Assembly (NCBI GenBank): GCA_021648185.1
Contig: JAKITH010000052.1
Span: 1-7,463, forward strand
DNA: 7,463 nt
From: Thiomicrorhabdus sp.
GTDB lineage: Bacteria; Pseudomonadota; Gammaproteobacteria; Thiomicrospirales; Thiomicrospiraceae
Direction of reading: 5' to 3'
Shown here in pieces: positions 1 through 5,503 of the stretch (the first letter of the stretch is position 1; each line of letters begins with the position of its first letter). A program made the translations under genes and the position numbers. Under the pieces are notes generated by a model. That model was given only the letters and a program-made list of their open reading frames with translations. It did not search any database and was not told the DNA's origin.

Positions 1-1421
1 TCTACCAACACCCGTATGCCGTTAGTAATGCCTCACGTAATATCAATATCAACTTGATCTCGATGCATCGCTATATGAAAGATGTAGTGCTCGCCGAAAA
101 TGAAGCGCAATTACGCACCGCAAAAGAGCATGTAGATCTGTATGAAAAAAGAGTACAAGACAATTTTAATGTTATTTTTGATCGCTACTTAGGAGACCAA
201 AAAGACATTCAAGCCGTTTACAGTGCCTTTTTAAACTGGAAAGCCATCCGAGACGAAGTTATTTTCTTAAAAACCCAAGGAAAAAACCAAGAAGCGGCTC
301 ATATTACAAAAAACAAAGGCGCAAAACATGTCGCACTCTTAAATCAAGAGACCCAAAAACTCATTGATTTTGCAGATAACAAAGCCAAAACATTTTTTAA
401 CAATGCTGTTCAAGCCAAAAACAACGCGCTCACGGTTATTATTACACTCTTTATCTCCACGGTACTCTCTTCTCTCTTTATCGCCTTTTACTCCTTAAGG
501 CGCTTAGGTAAAGCCCAAAAAGATATTAAAAGCCGCATGTACTTGATTGATCAAAATATTTTAATGGCCAAGTTTGATACTCAGGGTGTTTTGCTCGATA
601 TTAGCAGCAAATTATGCCGTTTTTTAGGCGTCTCAAAACGAGATATTATTGGACAAAAATCTCATTTTTTTATTGCCAATAATACATGTAATGTGCAACC
701 AGAAGATATTTTAACCACCGCATCAACGGGGACGACATGGGAAGGCGAACTCTGTATTAAAACCCCAGACAACCACTTAAAATGGATCCATTCTGCGGTA
801 CACCCTGAACTGGATGCCAACTACAATGTGTGTAGCTATACCAATATCATTCAGGATATTTCAGATCGTAAAGCCATTGAAGAGCTCTCCATTACCGATC
901 CGCTCACCAAGCTCTATAATCGCCGTCATTTTGATCAAATTCTTGAAAAAGAGCTACGGCTTGCCGCCCGACATCAAAGCTCGGTTAGCCTGGCCATTAT
1001 TGACATTGATTACTTCAAAAAATACAACGACTGCTATGGACATCCGGCGGGAGATCAAGCACTGGTTCAAATTGCACAAGTCTTTTCTCAGTCACTCAAC
1101 CGCCCAAATGATTATGTTTTTCGATTAGGGGGGGAGGAATTTGGATTTATTTTTTCTGACGTTAACCATGAACAAACCGTTCACTTTTTAGATCATATTA
1201 GAACCCAAGTCGAATACCTCAATATTTCCCATGCTGAGAGTGATGTCGGAGAGCACGTAACAATTTCAATCGGTGCGCACATCAGTAGCAATGACCACCG
1301 ACTGGACAATAGCCAACTGTACATTAAAGCGGATGAGGCACTGTATCAAGCCAAACTCAAACGTAACCAAGTTGTTGTGACCAACCAAGTTAAATTTGAA
1401 GTCATGCAAGCTTTTATTTAA
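1..1421 (+). CDS. Membrane-bound diguanylate cyclase (4-helix sensor, PAS, GGDEF), 5' partial
   Basis: This protein probably makes cyclic di-GMP from two GTP at the inner membrane in response to a periplasmic and/or PAS-sensed signal. The frame stays open to the left edge: codons from position 3 read YQHPYAVSNASRNININ before the TTG at 54, so the true start lies outside the window and TTG 54 is not the start. Numbering from codon 54, residues 1-124 are helical and resemble the end of a 4HB_MCP-type periplasmic bundle. A transmembrane helix spans about 125-147, a PAS domain about 160-272 and the GGDEF domain about 274-442. Visible GGDEF hallmarks are DPLTKLYNRR, DIDYFKKYND (metal-binding D317) and an intact RLGGEEF (GGEEF at 359-363). 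An RxxD inhibitory site (RPND, 350-353) lies five residues before GGEEF, so product inhibition is expected. There is no EAL domain. The GGEEF codons contain a run of seven G. A strong hairpin follows the stop codon. The cyclase assignment is very secure; the signal sensed is unknown. Confidence 0.93.
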   Translation, partial: YQHPYAVSNASRNININLISMHRYMKDVVLAENEAQLRTAKEHVDLYEKRVQDNFNVIFDRYLGDQKDIQAVYSAFLNWKAIRDEVIFLKTQGKNQEAAHITKNKGAKHVALLNQETQKLIDFADNKAKTFFNNAVQAKNNALTVIITLFISTVLSSLFIAFYSLRRLGKAQKDIKSRMYLIDQNILMAKFDTQGVLLDISSKLCRFLGVSKRDIIGQKSHFFIANNTCNVQPEDILTTASTGTTWEGELCIKTPDNHLKWIHSAVHPELDANYNVCSYTNIIQDISDRKAIEELSITDPLTKLYNRRHFDQILEKELRLAARHQSSVSLAIIDIDYFKKYNDCYGHPAGDQALVQIAQVFSQSLNRPNDYVFRLGGEEFGFIFSDVNHEQTVHFLDHIRTQVEYLNISHAESDVGEHVTISIGAHISSNDHRLDNSQLYIKADEALYQAKLKRNQVVVTNQVKFEVMQAFI

Positions 1422-1427
1422 AGCCAA

Positions 1428-1470
1428 ATAGGGGGGAAAAAATATTTCAAATATTTTCTTTCCCCCCTAT
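1428..1470 (+). terminator. Strong hairpin after the diguanylate cyclase gene
   Basis: A perfect 12-bp inverted repeat (ATAGGGGGGAAA at 1428-1439 with TTTCCCCCCTAT at 1459-1470) starts seven bases after the cyclase stop. An inner AAATATTT/AAATATTT pairing extends it, apart from a two-base bulge. The position fits transcription termination. The U-tract after the stem is weak (CTGTTTTACC), so this is not a textbook intrinsic terminator. It could also act as a 3'-end stabilising hairpin. Confidence 0.6.
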
Positions 1471-1520
1471 CTGTTTTACCAGCCATTCTGTAAAATCAGT
1501 TTTTTAGATTTATATTTACA

Positions 1521-1543
1521 GAGACCTTTGCACAAAAGGTCTC
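1521..1543 (+). terminator. GAGACCTTT/AAAGGTCTC hairpin followed by T6, before the Sel1 gene
   Basis: Perfect 9-bp arms (1521-1529 and 1535-1543) surround a 5-nt loop. Four bases later comes a run of six T (1548-1553), then the AAGG ribosome-binding site and the Sel1 gene start at 1565. The layout fits an intrinsic terminator or attenuator, or a hairpin at the 5' end of the Sel1 mRNA: a TATATT -10-like box at 1511-1516 would place the transcript start close to the left arm. The left arm and loop are part of a sequence that recurs at 2411. The hairpin is certain as a sequence feature; its role is inferred. Confidence 0.5.
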
Positions 1544-1564
1544 ACAATTTTTTACAAGGTATAC

Positions 1565-2395
1565 ATGACAAAACTAACATTGTGGCTAACAACGCTATTA
1601 CTAACTTTACTGTCCATCTCCGTTTGGGCGGAACCATCCGAAGCAACCGCAACCCCCTTTGAACAAGGCGTAGAACACTATAATAATGAAAACTATAGCC
1701 AAGCCTACAATATGCTACTGGAGAGTGCCAGCAAACAAAATGACCAAGCTCAGTTTTTGGTCGGCCACATGGCACTCTTTGGCATTGGTACTGACAAACA
1801 ACCTCAAGAAGCACTCAAGTGGCTCACCTTATCTGCGAGTGCAGGTAACGCCAATGCACAAAGTTATATGGGGACTATTTATCTAAAAGGCGAGTTCGTT
1901 CAACAAAGTCATACAGAAGCCGCTAAATGGCTCTTACTGGCGGCTGAAAACGGTGTGGCAGAAGCCCAAAACAACTTGGCGCATTTATTTATCAATGGTC
2001 AAGGCGTTGACGTTTCAATGGAACAAGCTTTTAAATGGTTTGAAAAAGCGGCAGAACAAGAACTCTTAGATGCCAAATTGAGCTTAGGGTTAATGTATGA
2101 ACAAGGCCTCTATGTTAAGCAAAATTATCAAAAAGCGGCACAACTGTATCAAACCGCCGCAGAAAAAGGGGCGCCACAAGGGATGCATAATATTGGAATG
2201 ATGTTACTCTATGGACACGGCTTTGAAAAAAATACCGAAAAGGCCTGTAATTTTTTCACCACGGCGGCTCAATTAGGATTTCAAGATTCCATTGATAATT
2301 TAAACCTCCTCATTAGCCAAGGCGTATGCCAACCGATAACCACCCCCTATTCAAACCCAGCGCACTCCGTGAACAGTGGTTTTACTGATTTTTGA
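1565..2395 (+). CDS. Secreted Sel1-repeat (TPR-like) protein
   Basis: This is a solenoid protein predicted to be exported, and probably a protein-interaction scaffold in the periplasm. No enzymatic motif is visible. The N-terminus is a clear Sec signal peptide: K3, a hydrophobic core to about residue 19, and likely cleavage after VWA (22) before EPSEA. At least five Sel1-like repeats of 36 residues run from about 60 to 239, with typical G-x-x-Y/F-x-x-G-x-G, KA/EA-xx-W and AAExG positions, for example INGQGVDVSMEQAFKWFEKA. A degenerate half repeat lies at about 32-58. The tail (240-276) is Pro/Ser/Asn-rich and ends in F. The ATG at 1565 is supported by AAGG (1556-1559) five bases upstream. The small lipoprotein gene follows after 27 bp without a terminator, suggesting co-transcription. 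Sel1 proteins take part in varied regulatory and envelope processes, so the exact job cannot be read here. Confidence 0.9.
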   Translation: MTKLTLWLTTLLLTLLSISVWAEPSEATATPFEQGVEHYNNENYSQAYNMLLESASKQNDQAQFLVGHMALFGIGTDKQPQEALKWLTLSASAGNANAQSYMGTIYLKGEFVQQSHTEAAKWLLLAAENGVAEAQNNLAHLFINGQGVDVSMEQAFKWFEKAAEQELLDAKLSLGLMYEQGLYVKQNYQKAAQLYQTAAEKGAPQGMHNIGMMLLYGHGFEKNTEKACNFFTTAAQLGFQDSIDNLNLLISQGVCQPITTPYSNPAHSVNSGFTDF

Positions 2396-2422
2396 TCGTT
2401 TTTCCGAATAAGAGACCTTTGC

Positions 2423-2719
2423 ATGAAAAATACACTCGTTTTATTCATCAGTATTATGACGTTAAGTGCTTGCAGTACCGTGCAAGAGGTGCAAATTATT
2501 CAAACAGGCATCAACAGCTATGAAATTACTAAAACAGATTCTTACTACGAAGGATCTGGGGTCTTACAAAAAGAGATCTCCCGAAAAGCAATGGGCTTTT
2601 GTCGCTCTTTAAAAAAACGACTTCATACCATCTCGGTACATGAAACCAAGCCCCCTTTTACCGGCAGTAAAGTGCCAATGGCGGAAATTAAGTTTGAGTG
2701 TAAGGATCGAAAACACTAA
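2423..2719 (+). CDS. Small predicted outer-membrane lipoprotein
   Basis: This 98-residue protein has a lipoprotein signal peptide: MKN, a hydrophobic stretch (residues 4-13), and the lipobox LSAC with C17 as the lipidation site. Serine at +2 predicts transfer to the outer membrane by the Lol system. The mature part, about 82 residues, has a YEITKTDSYYEGSGVLQKE segment, then two cysteines (C60 in GFCRSL and C93 in KFEC) that could form a disulfide. This resembles small uncharacterized proteobacterial lipoproteins of the pattern 'A-x-x-FC ... E-x-x-F-x-C', but I cannot name a family. The start is the first ATG before the signal peptide; AAGAGA (2410-2415) is a plausible ribosome-binding site. 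It lies 27 bp after the Sel1 gene and probably shares its transcript. It converges on the next gene with only 8 bp between stop codons. Confidence 0.85.
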   Translation: MKNTLVLFISIMTLSACSTVQEVQIIQTGINSYEITKTDSYYEGSGVLQKEISRKAMGFCRSLKKRLHTISVHETKPPFTGSKVPMAEIKFECKDRKH

Positions 2720-2727
2720 CTTTCTCT

Positions 2728-3768
2728 CTAATGACGATGATAAAAACGCATTTCAAGCATCAATAGAATACTGGCAATCGGCTGGTTAAAGCCATCGTCT
2801 TCCCGCCACGTTAGTTTTGGCTCCAACTCAGCAAACAACCACTCTTTATAGAGTTTTTCTCGCCAATTCATCCCTGTGGCCAATTCTTGAAATTGCATGG
2901 CGCCAGACGCATTATCCCACTGGCCTCGAAGGTAGTAAGCATGCACTCGATGGGCATTTAATTTATTAAACAGTACCGCTTTTTGGTTGATCTGAGTGTA
3001 TTCATCATCATTCCACCAAATGGCGGCCGTTTGACTGCGTAATAAGATGTCTTTACGATAATCAAAGTCAAAGGTTTGCTTTAAATCCAGTGCACCACCT
3101 CGCGCGGTACTCCAAAAGGTATTTTGAGTTAAACGACTGGTTAATTCGGTCGTTAAACGCTTACGATAACGCAATTTAACCCGAATAAAAGGGCTGTATT
3201 CAATCAGGCTGGAGGCATTTAAGCCAATATCAATATTGGCTTTGGTATTCTCCATTTCAAACAGCTGATAAAGCGCACCTAATGAATTGGCATTATTGTC
3301 ATCCAGCGTGCCTGTATTGGCAAGATTAGTGGACTCCCCAATACTGGATAAGGTTTGAGGCGTATCGACAAGTGTTTGTTCAAAAGAAGCAATAAACAGC
3401 TTCCAACGATAATGGGTTCTAGGCAGGTCGATTTGGGCGCGAACATTGGCTGACGTTTCTAAGTTTCCAGAATCATAAAGCACCACAGGCAACAAGATGT
3501 CCAGTTGACTCCCTTTAAACGTGACATTCGTGGTATCCCGTCCAAAAAACAGGTCAATGGCCTCCCCTGTATCGTTCACGTACTTACCCATCGTTTTCTG
3601 CGCGTCTTCCAACGCCTCTAAGGTTGAAAGCAGCCTCGTATTATCCGTTTGTTGAAACGTATACTCCAGAGAATCCTCAATGGGCTCTGCAAAGGTAATT
3701 ATTGGCACGCAAACCAAGGTAAGGTTTATAATAATGCGCCACAGATACGGAGCCATTTTTAATAACAC
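2728..3768 (-). CDS. Exported beta-strand-rich protein, probable outer-membrane protein of unknown function
   Basis: I do not recognise a named family. The protein begins with a Sec signal peptide (hydrophobic about 9-27, likely cleavage at TFA before EP). A helical stretch follows (about 30-65). The rest is built of short alternating polar/hydrophobic strands rich in aromatics, Arg, Asn and Asp, such as FIRVKLRYRKRLTTELTSRL, as expected of an outer-membrane barrel. The C-terminal part contains a pattern (W-LFAELEPKLTWREDDGFNQP, then a strand ending EMRFY) that I recall from uncharacterized gammaproteobacterial envelope proteins; I could not verify this. The last residues are HRH rather than a terminal F. 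I chose the GTG start at 3768 because AGAGGG (3775-3780) lies six bases upstream. An in-frame ATG four codons later (3756) also gives a good signal peptide, but its possible AGG is 11 bases away. A promoter candidate lies at 3815-3843. Confidence 0.82.
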   Translation of the reverse strand: MLLKMAPYLWRIIINLTLVCVPIITFAEPIEDSLEYTFQQTDNTRLLSTLEALEDAQKTMGKYVNDTGEAIDLFFGRDTTNVTFKGSQLDILLPVVLYDSGNLETSANVRAQIDLPRTHYRWKLFIASFEQTLVDTPQTLSSIGESTNLANTGTLDDNNANSLGALYQLFEMENTKANIDIGLNASSLIEYSPFIRVKLRYRKRLTTELTSRLTQNTFWSTARGGALDLKQTFDFDYRKDILLRSQTAAIWWNDDEYTQINQKAVLFNKLNAHRVHAYYLRGQWDNASGAMQFQELATGMNWREKLYKEWLFAELEPKLTWREDDGFNQPIASILLMLEMRFYHRH

Positions 3769-3791
3769 CTAACGCCCTCTTTTGCTTTTTA

Positions 3792-3819
3792 TTGACGATT
3801 GCTCATCACGCAGTATTAA
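3792..3819 (+). promoter_or_regulatory. Candidate sigma70 promoter for the 162-aa protein gene
   Basis: TTGACG at 3792-3797 matches five of six bases of the -35 consensus. It is followed after 16 bases by TATTAA at 3814-3819. A transcript starting around 3826 would have a leader of roughly 50 nt before the ATG at 3875. Its -10 box overlaps that of the opposing candidate promoter. Confidence 0.45.
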
Positions 3820-3843
3820 ATAATCGCAAGTAACTTCCTACAA
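3815..3843 (-). promoter_or_regulatory. Candidate sigma70 promoter for the exported 346-aa protein gene
   Basis: Read on the minus strand, TTGTAG (3843-3838) is followed after exactly 17 bases by TTTAAT (3820-3815), five of six bases of the -10 consensus. The -35 box is weaker (four of six). The transcript would start near 3808, about 40 nt before the GTG start. It overlaps the plus-strand promoter candidate. Confidence 0.4.
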
Positions 3844-3874
3844 CGTACGTAAAGAAACCAAATTCCATTAAACT

Positions 3875-4363
3875 ATGACCTATCCTATAAAGCAAATATT
3901 GGCAGCTTATAACCCCCAAGAAGATCGTATTTTATTGACCATTGAAATGCAAAATCAACAGCTTTATTTAGGTTGGATCACTCGGCGATTTCTCAGTCTA
4001 TTACTGCCCACGCTTCATGGTCAACACCCTATTACAGGGATCAGTATGTTTGATGAAAGTCATTACAAAATGAAAGGGCCACAAATAAAACACGCTCAAG
4101 AAGCAGTAACAAAGCTGAACACACCGGAATACCCATTAGGTGAATCACCACTCCTATTTTCAAAAATCAGTTTTAGTGCACTTAAAACAGACCACGCTAT
4201 ATTTGTTTTAGCCCCCAATACGGGACGAGGAATTGAACTCCCTTTTAACTCTGTCGTATTAAATCTTCTGCTTAAAGTACTAAAAGATCCGCTAAAACAA
4301 TCCGATTGGGCATTAGAACATAACGGAATTTACGGGGTTCCATCGCAGAATTTATTGCAATAA
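3875..4363 (+). CDS. Conserved uncharacterized cytoplasmic protein (WITRR motif)
   Basis: This 162-residue protein has no signal peptide and no membrane segment. Its N-terminal part reads AAYNPQEDRILLTIEMQNQQ and then LGWITRRFLSLLLPTL. This 'P-x-EDR-LL ... WLTRR' arrangement resembles a small conserved gammaproteobacterial family that I recall as hypothetical and without assigned function. The C-terminal half has a beta-rich stretch (about 110-128) and a helical segment ending LKQSDWAL. No catalytic motif or metal ligand set is apparent. The ATG at 3875 is the first Met of the frame near the conserved start, and the ribosome-binding site is weak. It is divergent from the exported 346-aa protein gene and convergent with ubiA, with only 17 bp between stop codons. 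It appears to be a single-gene transcription unit with its own promoter. Confidence 0.82.
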   Translation: MTYPIKQILAAYNPQEDRILLTIEMQNQQLYLGWITRRFLSLLLPTLHGQHPITGISMFDESHYKMKGPQIKHAQEAVTKLNTPEYPLGESPLLFSKISFSALKTDHAIFVLAPNTGRGIELPFNSVVLNLLLKVLKDPLKQSDWALEHNGIYGVPSQNLLQ

Positions 4364-4369
4364 TTAAGA

Positions 4370-4378
4370 GGGGGGGGG
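4370..4378. repeat. G9 homopolymer between convergent stop codons
   Basis: Nine consecutive G lie in the 17-bp spacer between the stop of the 162-aa gene (4363) and the stop of ubiA (4381). No hairpin is visible here. The tract lies outside both reading frames, so length changes would not alter either protein. Confidence 0.9.
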
Positions 4379-4380
4379 AT

Positions 4381-5241
4381 TTATGTCGAAAATGCGATGC
4401 CAAATAGAATAATGACACCTATCCAATGATTCTGTAAAAATACATTAAAGGCCAATTTGGCATCCTGTTGTGCCAAGCGTTTTAAGTCAAAGAGAAACCA
4501 ACCTAAAACCACCAGTAAGCTGACATAATAACTGCTGCCTAACTCAAACAACTGTCCTACCCAAACCAGTAAACCAAGCATCATCAGTTGAAACAGTGCC
4601 ATCCACTGCCATAGGTGCTTTGCAAATAAAATCGCCGTCGATTTCACGCCTATTTTGAGATCATCCTCCATATCGCCCACCGCATACGCGGTGTCATAAA
4701 TTAAGGACCAAATAAGTGTTGCCAAAAAGAGTGGCCAAACCTGCCAAGGTACCTCATTCAATACGGCAGCAAATGCCATCGGGATCGCCCATGCAAATGC
4801 CGCGCCTAAAAAAGCCTGAGGCCAGTGCGTATGACGCTTCATAAAGGGATAAAGAACGGCTAGAAAAACTGCGCCAAATGACAGCCAGATGGTTAATGTG
4901 TTCAATGACAGCACCAGCAAGAATGCGGTAAGACACAATAAAGAAAACAATATTAGGGCTTCTTTTGAACCGATTAATCCAGTCGCTAACGGACGATCAC
5001 GCGTACGTGCGACTTGCCCATCCAGATGTCGATCGGCATAGTCATTAATCACACAACCTGCTGAGCGCATGAGAATCGCACCCAAAATAAAGACCACGAG
5101 TAGATGAAGGTCTGGCAGCCCTTCAGAGGCCAACCACAATGCCCATAAAGCAGGCCACAACACTAAATAGATACCAACGGGTTTATTGATGCGTGTTAAC
5201 GCGATATAGCCTTGTAATTTAGTCATCAGGCTCAAGTTCAT
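4381..5241 (-). CDS. ubiA: 4-hydroxybenzoate polyprenyltransferase
   Basis: UbiA joins the polyprenyl chain to 4-hydroxybenzoate in the inner membrane, the first membrane-bound step of ubiquinone synthesis. Both Asp-rich prenyl-diphosphate/Mg2+ motifs are intact: INDYADRHLD (N66, D67, D70, D74) followed by VARTRDRPLATG, and YDTAYAVGDMEDDLKIGVKS (D183, D190, D194). The remainder is a series of hydrophobic helices typical of the eight-to-nine-helix UbiA fold. The 286-residue length agrees with the E. coli protein (290). KPVGIYLVLWPALWALW near the N-terminus is also diagnostic. The start is ambiguous: ATG 5241 overlaps the upstream 89-aa gene by 23 bp, while ATG 5226 (residue 6) overlaps by 8 bp. 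Neither has a clear ribosome-binding site, so translation is probably coupled to the upstream gene. It is last in the glmU operon. No chorismate lyase gene (ubiC) is beside it in this window. Confidence 0.97.
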   Translation of the reverse strand: MNLSLMTKLQGYIALTRINKPVGIYLVLWPALWALWLASEGLPDLHLLVVFILGAILMRSAGCVINDYADRHLDGQVARTRDRPLATGLIGSKEALILFSLLCLTAFLLVLSLNTLTIWLSFGAVFLAVLYPFMKRHTHWPQAFLGAAFAWAIPMAFAAVLNEVPWQVWPLFLATLIWSLIYDTAYAVGDMEDDLKIGVKSTAILFAKHLWQWMALFQLMMLGLLVWVGQLFELGSSYYVSLLVVLGWFLFDLKRLAQQDAKLAFNVFLQNHWIGVIILFGIAFST

Positions 5242-5488
5242 GCAATAGCGTTTGAATTTCGGATACTGCGTCTTGGCTGGTCTCTAAAAATGCAGTTGCC
5301 ACACCCTGTTTATCAAAGTAGCGTAGCGTGATAGAAGAGTGCGATTTCTGCCAAGTGATTTCATAACCCCAGCCCACCAAGTGGGTTTGCCCTGCATCTT
5401 GATGGGATATCACCCACTGGTGGGCTAACATACTTTTCTTAAATAACTCACAAAGCTGAGGGTCTAAGGTAAGAAGCTTCATACTCAT
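5219..5488 (-). CDS. Small uncharacterized protein between glmU and ubiA
   Basis: I do not recognise this 89-residue protein. It has no signal peptide or membrane segment and is acidic at the C-terminus (HELEPDD). The middle (VGWGYEITWQ, SSITLRYFDKQGV) suggests a small beta-sheet, followed by a helix (DAVSEIQTLLHEL). It is too short for chorismate lyase UbiC, which often neighbours ubiA, and lacks any motif I associate with UbiC. The ORF is credible as a gene because AAGAGGA (minus strand, 5501-5495) lies six bases before ATG 5488. It also fills the space exactly between glmU (15 bp upstream) and ubiA (which it overlaps). A second ATG two codons later (5482) is a less favoured start. Co-expression with glmU and ubiA is likely; a functional link is unknown. 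Confidence 0.75.
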   Translation of the reverse strand: MSMKLLTLDPQLCELFKKSMLAHQWVISHQDAGQTHLVGWGYEITWQKSHSSITLRYFDKQGVATAFLETSQDAVSEIQTLLHELEPDD

Positions 5489-5494
5489 ATTCAG

Positions 5495-5501
5495 TCCTCT
5501 T
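5495..5501 (-). promoter_or_regulatory. Strong ribosome-binding site of the 89-aa gene
   Basis: On the minus strand AAGAGGA lies just after the glmU stop codon and six bases before ATG 5488. It supports the 89-residue frame as a real gene and favours its first ATG over the one at 5482. Confidence 0.7.
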
Positions 5502-5503
5502 CA

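Noticed and set aside
54..56. TTG as the start codon of the diguanylate cyclase
   Set aside because: The frame is open to the left edge and reads HPYAVSNASRNI upstream, typical of the same sensor domain, so the gene begins outside the window.
814..1128. Plus-strand open frame inside the cyclase gene
   Set aside because: It lies entirely within the GGDEF coding sequence in another frame, and its product looks like no protein family.
1521..1543. The GAGACC hairpin as a complete mobile element
   Set aside because: At 23 bp there is no room for a transposase or a full MITE, and no target-site duplication is evident. At most it is a remnant or resemblance.
1542..1814. Minus-strand open frame over the start of the Sel1 gene
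   Set aside because: It overlaps a well-supported signal peptide and Sel1 repeats, and its product is low-quality Cys/Arg-rich sequence without motifs.
1686..1886. Plus-strand open frame inside the Sel1 gene
   Set aside because: It is a shadow of the Sel1 repeats in another frame, with no independent start signal.
4754..4936. Minus-strand 60-codon frame inside ubiA
   Set aside because: It is fully contained in the conserved ubiA coding sequence in a different frame.
5219..5488. The 89-aa gene as chorismate lyase (ubiC)
   Set aside because: It is about half the expected length and shows no UbiC-like motif; only its position next to ubiA suggested the idea.
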